Source: Cristatella mucedo
Taxonomy: Eukaryota; Bryozoa; Phylactolaemata; Cristatellidae
Reading direction: 5' to 3'
DNA length: 35,000 bases
NCBI GenBank assembly: GCA_009760855.2
Contig: WPIO01000019.1
Coordinates: 6,207,501 to 6,242,500, forward strand
The position numbers were made by a program, and so were the translations under genes. How positions within the stretch are numbered: position 1 is the first letter of the stretch; each line of letters opens with the position of its first letter. Below the pieces are notes generated by a model, which was not told where the DNA came from, searched no databases, and saw only the letters and a program-made list of their open reading frames with translations. Shown in pieces: positions 21,301-30,985 of the stretch.

Positions 21301-21985
21301 TAATGCTATAATAAATTTTCGATCGGGCGGGCAGTTGTCTACCACCAGCGATCCAAGATTCATCTCGACTTTTATACTAAATTTTCCGATCTCTACAGAA
21401 GAAATCTCCGCTGTCTCATTGCAGGTGATTGCAATTTCTATTTTGATAACCCATCCGAATCTATGTGGTTCCAGCATGCTTTCACTATCTGAGACTGTTT
21501 GCCTCCAGGCTCACATTATACCTACTACAAATATAAAAAGATTTAGCTTTGATCACATTTTTGCCCACTATTTTACCCTATCGACCCAGGTCGTCATCTA
21601 TTTCCGTACAACTTTATCTAATGCCGATTACGTTAATCGGGGAATGTGTTTTTGGTTCGGCATCCACAATTACATGTGAGTCGAGAAACTTGAAGCCTCT
21701 TCATATTGATAGTCCGCAGTACACTTAGTCGTTCTGCCTGACCCTCATCATGACCTGTTCTCGTGGATGCAATGCCACAAAACGACGCTAGCAGATGTAA
21801 TTGATGAGTTTTCGCCATTTAGAAAATGGAAGGTTTGCCCCCCAGACGCTCTCCAGTTTACAACTGATATAAAAAAGCCAAGAGTACTAAATTTATTCAT
21901 GAAAGGCCACAAACATCGGGCTTACTGCCCATCGTTCTTGTCATTTAAGGAGTATTTGATGTCAAATCAGTACATTATAGCTTAG
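21300..21985 (+). pseudogene. LINE family 3, endonuclease and linker region, degenerate
   Basis: The plus strand shows the apurinic-type endonuclease of a CR1-like ORF2. FYTKFSDLYRRNLRCLIAGD (about 21371-21430) runs into CNFYFDNPSESMW, a decayed form of the 'AGDFN.H.D.P' active-site block. Further on, FSPFRKWKVCPPDALQFTTD (about 21809-21868) corresponds to the 'v..r....P.D.lt..i' linker before the reverse transcriptase. Several stops interrupt it. The RT part expected next is displaced to about 22960-24600, with a microsatellite and a SINE/LINE tail in between, so both may come from one element. Confidence 0.6.
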
Positions 21986-22215
21986 GCAACGTCCGAATTT
22001 TAAAAAGAAATAGTTGAATCACCAATCAAAAACCCAAAATGCAAATGCCCACTATCGACAAAGTTCCTAATCACTCACAAAAATCATGCTACTCGGTGAT
22101 TTCAACGGTGACTTAGCGCAGCTTTGTCTCCAAGTTCTCCATTGGTAAGATGGACCTGATAAGTGACGCGATCCTCTCACTGCCATCCCTGCCAAACTGC
22201 CCCTGCACCTATCGC

Positions 22216-22664
22216 CTTTCTCTCTGTCCGTCTCTGTCCGTCTCAGTCCGTCTCAGTCCATCCCAGTCAGTCTCTGTCCGTCTCTGTCTCTGTCTCTGTC
22301 TCTGTCTCTCTGTCTGTGTCTCTGTCTCTCTGTCTGTGTCTGTCTGTGTCTGTGTCTGTGTCTGTGTCTCTGTCTCACTGTCTCTGTCTCATTATCTTTG
22401 TCTCTCTGTCTCTCTGTCTCTCTGTCTCTCTGTCTCTCTGTCTCTCTGTCTCTCTGTCTCTCTGTCTCTCTGTCTCTCTGTCTCTCTGTCTCTCTGTCTC
22501 TCTCTCTCTCTCTGTCTCTCTGTCTCTCTGTCTCTCTGTCTCTCTCTCTCTGTCTCTCTGTCTCTCTGTCTCTCTGTCTCTCTGTCTCTCTGTCTCTCTG
22601 TCTCTCTGTCTCTCTGTCTCGTCTCTCTGTCTCGTCTCTCTGTCTCTCTGCTCTGTCCCTTTCT
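22216..22664. repeat. (TCTG/TCTC)n compound microsatellite
   Basis: About 450 bp of polypyrimidine-G repeat: CTGTCTCTGT, then TGTGTC and TCTCTCTG units of eight bases through most of 22400-22620. All long Ser-Val-Leu-Cys or Arg-Glu-Thr frames in it are artefacts. Confidence 0.95.
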
Positions 22665-22675
22665 CTCTCCATTGA

Positions 22676-22755
22676 AGTCAGCAAATGTAAAGGGCGTAAT
22701 AAGAGACTGAGCTCTCTGAGGGCGCTTTATCAAATGTATTATTATTGTTATTTTT
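22676..22755 (+). repeat. LINE/SINE shared 3' tail
   Basis: 'gtcagcaaatgtaaagggcg', 'agagactgagctctctgagg' 'gcgctttatcaaa', then TTA-rich repeats. It directly follows the microsatellite, so the tail and the pyrimidine tract may have entered together. Confidence 0.8.
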
Positions 22756-23137
22756 AATGTTTAAATCTCTTTAGTCCTCTAGATGTTTTCCAAACAGTTC
22801 TCGTTATGAGTTTTCTAAACATATTTCTGCCCATCATAAAAAATATTGTATATATGTCCCTGGTTACTGCTGAAGTCTCTGCCCCTCAAAAAATAGCTAA
22901 AGTCAAGTTACTCATTTAAAAGCCAATCATACATCATAAGAACTGACATAAATTTCGTCCTTTCTTTCGTCTGCAATTCGGATACAAGACGTTGAACGAG
23001 TGGTGGCTCAGGAGCTAAGTAACTGCATTGGTCCATCAAATCTTTTTAACAGGCTGCAATCTGAATTTAGAGCTAAGCAATGAACCGGAGCTACTCTGCT
23101 GAGGGCTTACAATGACCTTCTGACAATGTTGATTAGG

Positions 23138-23425
23138 GTAATCTGTATCTGTATCTGTATCTCCGTCTGTAATTCCACAAAGCTGCAAAGACTATGTAGA
23201 TGTTACGCAGGAGAGTTTTGTATAGCTCACTCACAGCCTAAGTGGCTTTCGGTATGCATTCGATATCCAAAAGACTTAGTCTCAAGCAACAAAGAGAAAG
23301 TGGTAAGCGTAGCAGAGTCAGGAGAGCAGTTGAGGTAGTGAGTAAAATGGAAGCAGCAGCTCGGGACGGCTGGAAAGCATGTGCCATAGTCGGCAGCAGG
23401 TGAACAGTTGCCATTATGCAAGAAA
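23138..23425 (-). mobile_element. LINE family 2, 3' fragment nested in LINE family 3
   Basis: On the minus strand it holds the coding end (SPAADYGTCFPAVPSCCFHF) and 3' UTR of family 2, ending in 'ggagatacagatacagatac', a clear GATACA tandem tail. It splits the reverse transcriptase of the surrounding plus-strand LINE, so it inserted later. Confidence 0.85.
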
Positions 23426-24707
23426 GGCCTCTCTGCTGGCTTTTTGAAATCTCTCTACAGCATGCTAACAGAGTAGATCACAGGATCCTTCTGGTGCGCT
23501 TCTCTACAGGTATCACTAGCACAAGGATAAACTGGTTTAGGTCCTAACTCAGCGAGAGATGTCAGAGCGTGGACATAAATCACTGCCGGTCTGTCTGAGA
23601 GCACAAAATTATAGGGCGCCTCAGGGTTTGGTCTTAAACCTGCTTCTTTTCACTACCTATACTCTCCATGTGGCCAATGTTATCGCCATGCAGAGTCCGA
23701 GTTAGAATTTCTACGCCGATGACTCAGCTCTGCCTATATTTCGACCCTGATAAGTCTCGCTCCTCATCACGCTCCCACTTAATTCTCTTACAGCCTGCGC
23801 TGACGGCAGTCACACTTGGACGGCCACAAAATTCCTGAAGCTTAACAACAAGACCAAGAGAATAGTTTTATGAAAGCGTTGTGTAACCCCCCAAAAATTT
23901 TACTACGTCATCCGCAAGATTTGTTCATCTTGCGTCACCCTGGTGACGCCTGTACTTGATCAGGATACGCCGTTCCAACAAAATTGTCACCGGATGAGCA
24001 AATTGCTTTCCTTGTCAAGCAGTTCTCCTTCCCATTAAGGGACATCGTCAACATTAGGGCCTGCTTATACAAGAGAAGTAAATTCACCAAACTAGTTCAC
24101 ATGCTTGTAAATCGTGTCCAGCTTACTGCAGCTACCTTTATTCAGGACTCAGTGACTATGCTCTTAATCGCCTGTAACTGGTGCTTAACTTTTCTGCACT
24201 GCCGGTCGGTTGTCAAAGGCGTAGCAGCTGCATTACACCACTTCTGTTTGAGCATAACTGGCTCCCTTTCAAGAATAAAATCAATCTCAAGACAAATTAA
24301 TTATATTTTTTTAAGACCCCATCTATTGCTTACAGGTTGCTTTACTTTCTTGCACAGCCTACCTATCCTACCTCGATTCTTCTTCAATCTTCTTTCTCGC
24401 ACTAAATAGAAATCTTTTGGCACCGGACCTTCAGTTCGCTCAATGCCCAGAAAGTCTGGAACACTCACGGCTTTTTTCACCACCTGCAAAGACATCCTCT
24501 CCATCACTTAAGTCTCAGCTAGAGACGTATCAGCTCCACCCAGTTTTCCCCGTGCCATCATGATCATTTCTTTTTTTGTTCCTGCGTGTTTTGCGTGAGT
24601 ACTTATCCGCGATTAAGAGCACGTTACTAGCATTTGTTGCACTGATCATTGACCACGAGTTTCTTTTTTCTATGCTTCTGCATGCATGTCTTGTGCTTCT
24701 GTGACTT

Positions 24708-24735
24708 TGCCTTGGCATGATATCATGCCAAGGCA
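24708..24735. repeat. Perfect 28-bp palindrome
   Basis: TGCCTTGGCATGAT followed by its exact reverse complement, with no spacer. It lies in the LINE family 3 3' UTR. The related copy at about 10270 has only the left half. Confidence 0.9.
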
Positions 24736-24823
24736 TTAAACCTTGGTTACAGCTTCTCACGCAGTGAGCCGTGAAGCCCCTGAATGGAGATTTATTTTCT
24801 CTTATGACCCCATGATAACTACC

Positions 24824-24854
<31 letters not shown>

Positions 24855-24861
24855 GTTGTTA

Positions 24862-25160
24862 TTTTTTTAAAGTTCGCGCAGGCGGCTGGCGAATGTGCCC
24901 CTCCAGCAACTCCTTGCAACTTCCCCTCCGGAACCTTCGACGGCGGCGAAAGCGCCCACCATTAGGGTTCCATCTGGGCATTCAGCTGCTTCCGAACTTC
25001 AGACAGAGCAAGCCGCTGTTGCCGTTAGCCCGGCTTTCTCGAAAGCAACTTCCGTCGCGCGCTCCTTTTGCCGATCGAGGATTCTTTCTCATGCTTGGAG
25101 TTCTCAAATTGCATTCCTTTTATTAGCAAAGCCACTTAAGTATGTCCGCCGCACTTCAGC
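24862..25160. other. Intergenic, no recognised feature
   Basis: The plus strand is open in two frames but no domain is recognised. Confidence 0.3.
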
Positions 25161-25386
25161 TCAATTTCGATAGCTCAATCGGTTGGAGCACTGACCACCG
25201 TAGTCTTGAGGGATTGTGGGACCGTTCTCTGCTCCAGGCGAAATTCATTTTCGGCATTCGGCCGCACGACGTACGGCTTTTGGTGGTCACTCTGTATTCT
25301 GAAATCGCTTTCAAAATTCATTAAGCGCCTAGAGAGAGATTAAGTTCTCTGAGGGCGCTTTATCAAGTGAATTATTATTATTATTA
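25161..25386 (+). mobile_element. tRNA-derived SINE, family B
   Basis: The head contains 'gatagctcaatcggttggag' 'cactgacc', an excellent tRNA A-box/D-arm stretch. The B box is not clear. A body of about 130 bp with no coding signature follows, then the intact shared tail: 'taagcgcctagagagagatt' 'aagttctctgagggcgcttt' and (TTA)n to 25386. The whole unit of about 225 bp looks like a complete SINE that borrowed the LINE family 1 3' end. Confidence 0.7.
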
Positions 25387-25514
25387 CGTGCTGACGACTT
25401 GAGAGCAGACGGAGACTAATAACCGAGTGTGTCGTGGATGGTAGGATAACCTACAGCGCCGAATGCGCTAGCCTCACATCCTACTGAACGCACTGCATGC
25501 CCTTCTAAACACAC

Positions 25515-25650
25515 GGATCTCAGCCCAGGGGTAAGGTGTGCGCTCTGCATGACCCGAGTCACTGGTTCGAGCCCTGCAGCGAGCGATCCTTCATTGCTCA
25601 CTGCAAGCGGCGGTGACAGCCGCTTGCAGGCTCTTCTGCTGCTACGAGCA
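25515..25650 (+). mobile_element. tRNA-derived SINE, family C, copy 2 (head)
   Basis: 'cagcccaggggtaaggtgtg' (A-box-like) and 'gtcactggttcgagccctgc' (good B box) are spaced as in a tRNA. 'cactgcaagcggcggtgaca' follows, and then sequence that runs directly into repeat D in inverted orientation. Confidence 0.65.
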
Positions 25651-25800
25651 GCTCAGTGCAGCCTGAGAACTCACTTTGCTGAGTCATTCTAGTTCCGTCA
25701 CGGAAGATATCACTGCGCCACCTTGCCGCTTGACGGAAGTGAGCTGTCTTGTCACATGATGCAAGTGCACCATCTTGCAACGTGACGGACTTTCTCGCTT
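25640..25800 (-). repeat. Dispersed repeat D, copy 2
   Basis: The minus strand matches 18630-18745 from 'aagtccgtcacg' through 'gacggaacta' and 'ctcagcaaagtgag' to about 'gcactgagctgct'. It is the longer copy. It abuts the SINE C head and may be the SINE body rather than a separate element. Confidence 0.65.
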
Positions 25801-25921
25801 TAATTTTTGGAGATACAAATGAGGTCGTTAAATCATCTAACCTTTATTTTTACAACTGTCTGAGTGGCGTGAAGGCTATAGTGTGCGATTCTGATCTGCT
25901 AACCTTTGCACAGCATGACTA

Positions 25922-26090
25922 AGGGTCTTGGCTCAGCGATAATATTATTGATTGCACTTTATGACTCGAGTCTTCGGTTCGAATCCTGCAATAAGAAATT
26001 CTTTATCACCCGCTGCAAGTGCGTGAATGCTGGTCAGATCCTTCCTTTCCAGCATATGTAAGGTGCCTAGACAAATATCTAGTCCTTATT
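25922..26090 (+). mobile_element. tRNA-derived SINE, family C-like, copy 3
   Basis: 'cttggctcagcgataatatt' at the A-box position and 'cgagtcttcggttcgaatcc' with a canonical B box (GGTTCGAATCC). Then come 'cccgctgcaagtgcgtgaat' and the tail 'agcatatgtaaggtgcctag' 'acaaatatctag', a decayed shared tail. The anticodon-arm region cannot form a normal tRNA, so it is not called a tRNA gene. Confidence 0.65.
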
Positions 26091-26600
26091 TTGCGGTATG
26101 CAAACCTTTTATTGCTATTAGTCTGCTGCTGCTATGTGAAGGTGAGGCTGTCAAAGCAGCTGATCATTAAAGTTCTATATAGTTGAATTACTTAGCACGT
26201 CCGAAGGGTAATGCGTATTCAAGGGCCTCACTTGTTCAAAGTACAGTGGCGCTTTAGGGCTGGAGCAGTGGCATTGAATTTAAAGATGGAGAATAAAAAA
26301 CGTTCTTCACATACATCGGCAGCTGTTTTGAGCACCCGGCCTGCGCCGTTAAGCGACGAGCAGCATTTGATCGCATCTATTAATGTACTATACTTGATAA
26401 TTTCATAACTTAATTTTCCATCAACCGAGCAATATGTGGCCGGCTTACAGCGAGTCTTATAGCCTGTCTGCCTCCCTCGTTAACCGCGAAAACAGGGATG
26501 CAATTGCCCACTGACAAACCGCACGGGCGCGTGCCTGTCCATTAAGCGCCGTCTCGAGAGCTCTACACTTCTGGTAATTTCGCCAGGCCTGTTTGGGGCA
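26091..26600. other. Intergenic, no recognised feature
   Basis: No exon or repeat family member recognised. Confidence 0.3.
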
Positions 26601-26873
26601 ATGTATCTTCGTCTGCAACTCCACAAAGTCATAAAGACCATGTGGGTGTTACGCAGGAGAGTTTTGTATAGCGCACTCACAGCCTAAGCGGCTTTCGGTA
26701 CGCATTCGGTAGCCAACAGACTTCGTCTCACGCAACAAAGAGAAAGTGGGAAGCATAGTAAAGTGAGGAGAGCAGTTGAGATAGTGAGTAGCATGGAAGT
26801 AGCAGCTCAGGACCGCTGGAAAGGATGTGCCATAGTCGGCAGCAGGAGAGTAGTTGTCGTTGCGAAATCGTTG
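26601..26873 (-). mobile_element. LINE family 2, 3' fragment
   Basis: The minus strand carries the family 2 coding end (SPAADYGTSFPAVLSCYFHA) and its 3' UTR, finishing at 'agacgaagatacat'. It is very similar to the copies at 13281 and 23138. Confidence 0.85.
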
Positions 26874-26961
26874 ATATTGACTCAACCAGAGAGTTGAGTT
26901 CTACAATAAATAGTAATCAAATGATCAATTCCACACAGCAGTCTGGTTCCACTTAAAAATA

Positions 26962-27535
26962 ATAATGCAGGGTCAGCATATGGACATGGTTAGCAGCAGC
27001 TGTCAGTTTGCGTAAGAACACAATGCACGAATCGCAAGGACCCACTCAATGCTATAATAAACGGGGCTGTTTTAAGCGTCTTTTAAATGTCGTCGTGCCA
27101 GGAGATGTCATGATACGGAATGATGCATACAAACTGAAGGCACCATCTCCAAAGGATTTGAAATTTGCTAGAGCCAGACGGGTGGGTGACATACGATGAC
27201 AAACCTGATGAAGAAATATTTCTGACTTGCAGGCCCCAGCAAGAGCATGAAATTACCTAAGAGTGAGCGACAGAACCTCAAAATTGACACACTGCTTGAT
27301 GGGGAGCCAGTTTAGATCGGTGAGACGAGCTGCAATATAGCGGTTGCAATGCTCACGACAGACAAGACTAGTTGCCGAGTTTTGTACCTAGCATAAATCG
27401 TCTTGCTGCACGGGCAGGAAGACCCGCGATTAGTGCGTTACAGAAGTCCAGATGAAATGTCGCAAGTACATTGGCCAGCATGGCTTTGGCATACTTTGCG
27501 AACCTAGCATAAATGCTTGTAATGGCACGTGACTG
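26962..27535 (-). mobile_element. LINE family 1-like 3' fragment (inverted), degenerate
   Basis: On the minus strand: LDFCNALIAGLPARAARR (about 27405-27455), a decayed VQNSATSLVCREH block, LNWLPIKQ (about 27290-27315), FKSFGDGAFSLYAS-like sequence (about 27115-27165), then the family 1 3' UTR ('gctaaccatgtccatatgct' 'gaccctgca') with no hairpin tail. Frameshifts are present. Confidence 0.75.
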
Positions 27536-27542
27536 AAAGTTA

Positions 27543-27840
27543 CGTCAAACCCTTTGGAGACTATGCCTTCAGTTCGTATGCTCTCAAACTCTGAAACTCA
27601 CTCGCGACTGACGTCACGACATACATCCCCGGTCTTGGCGACATTTAAAATAAGCTCTATACCCACATGTTCCTTTAAGCAATTGCTATATTCTTGTGAA
27701 TTATCTTGGTTGAGCTTATGCGTGCTAATGCAGTGCATGATATTACTAAATTATTGACATGCTTCCTTCCCATCATCTGTAAAGTACACAGGAAAAGATT
27801 CAGTTCTCTTAGGGACCTATATAAATTTCTTTTTTCCTTT
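27543..27840 (+). mobile_element. LINE family 1-like 3' fragment, degenerate
   Basis: 'aaaccctttggagactatgc' 'cttcagttcgtatgctc' matches 2531-2575. A diverged 3' UTR ('gagcttatgcgtgctaatgc') and a decayed tail ('agattcagttctcttaggga') follow. It lies head-to-head with the fragment at 26962-27535. Confidence 0.7.
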
Positions 27841-28379
27841 TGTCGTCATTACATCTGCGTATTGGTCACCATTTCGCCCCGTGGCGTCGACGTCTACTAA
27901 AGATTCTAATCGCGTCCCAGTTAGCACCCAGTCATGGGTTTGCAATTGCGAGAGTTCAGTTCGATTGTCTCCTGCTACCATTTTATATATATTGCTACAG
28001 CACGGGTGTGCGCCGCTGCCCGCCGCTGCCACAGCTGTCGATTACGCCGCGGTCTTCGCTTTCCCTTCCTTCAGTGCCGCCCAACAGACCGACATCTTCT
28101 GACTGCCGTTGCACGTGACGTCAGATGGTCACAAAGTAGGCTAACAGGCGAACTAACATCTGGACGCAGATTCCATGCGGTCGCCATTGTAGCTCCGATA
28201 AAACGGACGGTGTCTGCGGCAAGAGGCGAGTTGTACTAGGTGAAACGCTAGCATTCTACAGGGGCCAGTTTGAGACTGCCGAGATATTTATTATCCGTGC
28301 CTTCTGAATGGCAATTCCCTTCGAAACGGTAGAAAAACCTCAAGTAATGCAATAGTCAGTCGGTGCGGCGTTTCTGTCA
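27841..28379. other. Intergenic, no recognised feature
   Basis: It includes a weak tRNA-like stretch at about 27917-27985 that lacks a pairing acceptor stem. No exon recognised. Confidence 0.3.
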
Positions 28380-28617
28380 CTGACCCCGAGGCTTCGGGTC
28401 AGGCAGCCTCTTGTTGCTTTTCGGGCATCGCTGTACGAGAGCTGCATGCGGCGACTGGCGTTGTCGCCACCTGCTGCCCTTTGCGGCAGTCATACGTCCT
28501 GCTCTACGCTATGGATACGGACTTGCCGCCGCAGTAAGACGAGGCCGCTCTTTATTTGCTGCGGCCACGCTCGGGCTATGCGGCGCGCGTATTGGGGCCG
28601 CACTCGCCAATCGCTGA
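28380..28617. other. CpG-rich segment
   Basis: GC-rich, stop-poor on the plus strand, with no recognisable domain. It is cut by the LINE 3' end that starts at 28618. Confidence 0.3.
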
Positions 28618-28825
28618 CCGCATTTCCACTAACCACATTTGCATGCTGACTCTGTGCATGTCACCCTAACCACATTATTCATTTCGTTTGTTTTTCAAGC
28701 ATGATTTTACTTACCGTTCAATCGCGTTTCACTTTGCAGCAAATGTAAAGCGCCTAGAGAGAGAGATTAAGTTCTCCGAGGGCGCTTTATCAAGTGAATT
28801 ATTATTATTATTATTATTATTGTTA
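28618..28825 (+). mobile_element. LINE family 1, 3' UTR and tail
   Basis: 'cactaaccacatttgcatgc' through 'tttcaagcatgattttactt' to the intact hairpin ('aaagcgcctagagagagaga' ... 'gagggcgctttatcaagtga') and (TTA)n. It matches 2718-2916. No coding part is present. Confidence 0.9.
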
Positions 28826-29180
28826 TTTCGAGACGCGAGACTGCGGCGGCGGCCGCGGTCGTCGCGCGTCGGCGAGGACTCGCGCCGGAACGAGCGCGCC
28901 GCGCCGCGCGCCGCCCGCCCAAGGACTTAACTGCAGAAGCCTCGGCGGCGGCGGCGGCGGCGCGCTCTGGTAGCGCTAGGCATCGAAGGGGGGCGCGGGG
29001 AGGGCGCGGCTGCAGGGCTGCGTCGATCGGCGGGAGCGGGCCCCTGGCGAAACTTGCACCGCGGCGCCGGCGCCGCGGCGCACTGAGAGAGCGCGGCGGT
29101 CGTCTGCACGCCGCGGCCGCTCGCGCCTCGCCGCAAGCTCGGAGCGAGCGCTCAGCGAGCGCCGATTGGGCAGCCTTCGA
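28826..29180. promoter_or_regulatory. CpG-island-like block
   Basis: Very high GC with dense CpG and GCC/GCG runs ('gcggcggcggcggcggcgc', a 19-bp palindrome-like 'cgcggcgccggcgccgcgg' near 29060). Both strands are stop-poor. It may belong to a promoter for a gene on either strand. No transcription start or exon can be fixed. Confidence 0.35.
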
Positions 29181-29875
29181 GCAGGCGAGCGAGGCTCAAT
29201 TGTGCGCGCACAAGTGGTCTCCAAGACTACAACTTTCACTCGCCGCTTCCAGTAGGCAAGGACAATGGCGACAAGCTTGCCTAGTAATCTAATCAAACTC
29301 TACGGCCGGCCGACCGGCCGCATGCTTAAAGCCCTTCGTCAACCTGCGTGCGGCTGCTGCACCTCTGCGGCGGCGGCGTCGCTTTCGTCCGCTTTCGCCG
29401 CGTCGCAGCGCCCAGCGCAGTAGCTGGTGGCCGAAGACGCATCAGCAGCAGCAGCCGAGGCAGCGGTCAGCACAGCGCTCGGGCGGCGAAACAGTCGCCG
29501 CCGCCGCTGCCTCTTTTTGAAGGTACAGCCTCATCGCAAGCACTCGGTCCCGTCCCGACTTTCTTCAACGGAATGGCAACAATCCAGGTGGGTGTGCGGC
29601 GATCGAAGCGAGCAGATAGCTAATCGTCCGTTTTCTGGCCAGCTCCCTGGCGGCATTCGTCATTTAAACCTCGCGCGACAGGTAAAGGGTGGGAGGGCTT
29701 GTCGCGGCGGCACGCGACGGTAACGCCGTGCACTAGTTCGCTGGCTCGGATCTATAGCGGCCGCTAACGCGGCGTGCCACGGCAACAGCAGCGACAGATT
29801 TAAGTCGAGGCCACGCTCCAGCTGGGAGTCGCGTCCACGCCGGTTTCTGACGAGCTTCCTCCGAGCTGAGCAGAG
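29181..29875. other. GC-rich region with a possible first coding exon
   Basis: On the plus strand, ATGGCAACAATCCAG at 29572-29586 is followed at once by GTGGGT, so MATIQ could be the first coding exon of a gene continuing downstream, under the CpG-rich block. The frame is also open upstream (from 29348). No matching second exon was found, so it remains a weak suggestion. Confidence 0.15.
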
Positions 29876-30010
29876 GGCGTGGCGGCAGAGGGCGTGGCGG
29901 CAGCGGCGTGGCGGCAGCGGCGTGGCGGCAGCGGCGTGGCGGCAGCGGCGTGGCGGCAGCGGCGTGGCGGCAGCGGCGTGGCGGCAGCGGCGTGGCGGCA
30001 GCGGCGTGGT
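29876..30010. repeat. GC-rich 14-bp minisatellite
   Basis: About nine to ten copies of CGGCGTGGCGGCAG, with the first two and last units diverged. Because 14 is not a multiple of three, all three frames cycle through the same 14-residue pattern (RRGGSGVAAAAWRQ) and stay open on both strands. Apparent proteins here are artefacts. Confidence 0.95.
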
Positions 30011-30359
30011 GGCAGCGCCGAGGGGCAGAAGCGGCAGCTGCGAGTAGAGAGGGACTCGCGATCGATGCGAGGATCCTGTCGGCGGCATATTTATCTCAGG
30101 ATGTCACTCGCCAGTCTCGCTGCGCGCCGGCACGCAGCGAGATTGCAATGCGCCGCAAAGTCCGGTGCGTCGTAATACGTAAGACCAATATTATCGTTGA
30201 GCAGCCTTTTGAGTTTGCAGCGCTGCAGCGGCGTAAGCGCCCCTAACAATAAGTGCTTTCGGCGTCAATCGCCAAGTGGTCTCTGAGGGGGGCGGCACGG
30301 CTATCCTACTCATGCGCCACAGAATGGTGAGTTCCTCGCCAAGTGGTGCCAAGTGGCAC

Positions 30360-30720
30360 TAAGTGGCGCGCCATCGCTCGGCCCCGCGCTACGGGCGAGC
30401 GGACGCCGGCGAGTCGACTTCGATTGCGACGCGCGCGGCGAGCTCTGCAGCGGCAGGCCTGCGAGCGGCGCGAGCGCGTTCAGCCGCGGCCGCCGACGGC
30501 TCGCCGTCCGCGGGCAGCGCTCGCTGACTATTGTTGCCTGGCGTGGTCTGTGCGTCCTACGAGCGACGATGCGCCGTCACTTTCGCATGAGCGGCCGCTC
30601 AGCAGGCTGCTCCGATGGACGGCGTCGAGCGTGCGCCAGCTCAAGCACCCGCCGCTGCTGTCGCGACCGCCTTTTTCCTTCCAGCAAGCCTGCGCCTTGG
30701 ACTGCTAGGCCGTGCAGCTA
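30360..30720 (-). other. CpG-dense block containing one copy of a duplicated segment
   Basis: The part at about 30590-30700 resembles 31610-31735, sharing 'tgctgtcgcgaccgcc' and surrounding phrases. Read on the minus strand it gives KRRSRQQRRVLELAHARRR, against KGRSRQQQRVRETPEEAAER in the other copy. The family is unknown. Confidence 0.4.
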
Positions 30721-30737
30721 GTCACGCGTAAATTTCA

Positions 30738-30753
30738 GCACATGTAAAGTCCT

Positions 30754-30849
<96 letters not shown>

Positions 30850-30907
30850 CAGACAAAGAGACAGAGAGACAGAGACAGAGAAAAAGAGACAAAGCGAGAC
30901 AGAGAGC

Positions 30908-30939
<32 letters not shown>

Positions 30940-30985
30940 AAAAGACAGAGACGGAGACAGAAATCTTAAAGCGTTATGCAATTTT
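30738..30985 (+). repeat. LINE/SINE tail expanded by a (GA)n microsatellite
   Basis: It begins with 'ttcagcacatgtaaagtcct' 'tagagaga', the left arm of the shared hairpin tail. About 190 bp of GA and GACA repeats follow, and then 'aatcttaaagcgttatgc'. The GA run seems to have grown from the GAGAGA loop of the tail. Confidence 0.6.

Larger units (their letters stand above)
22960..24861 (+). pseudogene. LINE family 3, degenerate reverse transcriptase and 3' end
   Basis: Scattered over three frames one finds RT signatures: a 'LQSEFRAKQ-TGATLLRAYND' block (23050-23120); VDHRILLVRF-like (about 23472); INWFRS (about 23527); a decayed PQG.VL block (about 23617); and a broken YADD ('ctacgccgatgactca', 23711-23726), followed by LYFDP. 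C-terminal remnants at 24050-24480 include HNWLPFKNKINLKT-like sequence. The 3' UTR contains a 28-bp palindrome (24708-24735) and ends in (TTA)n at 24824-24861. It is interrupted by a LINE family 2 fragment at 23138-23425. Many lesions mark it as the oldest LINE here. Confidence 0.75.

Noticed and set aside
22095-22106. GDFN-like motif (ggtgatttcaac) as a LINE endonuclease active site
   Set aside because: It lies downstream of the endonuclease-RT linker and has no endonuclease context around it. The better active-site block is at about 21420-21470.
25922-25995. Functional tRNA gene with canonical B box
   Set aside because: The acceptor and anticodon arms do not pair and the sequence continues into a SINE body and tail, so it is a tRNA-derived SINE head.
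26962-27840. Twin-priming inversion of one LINE insertion
   Set aside because: Both halves contain the same end of ORF2 and 3' UTR. Twin priming would give non-overlapping parts, so two independent copies fit better.
27917-27985. tRNA gene
   Set aside because: There is a B-box-like 'gttcgattg', but the ends do not form an acceptor stem and no clear A box is present.
29908-30246. Ala/Gly/Arg-rich protein
   Set aside because: It is created by the 14-bp minisatellite, which is open in every frame.
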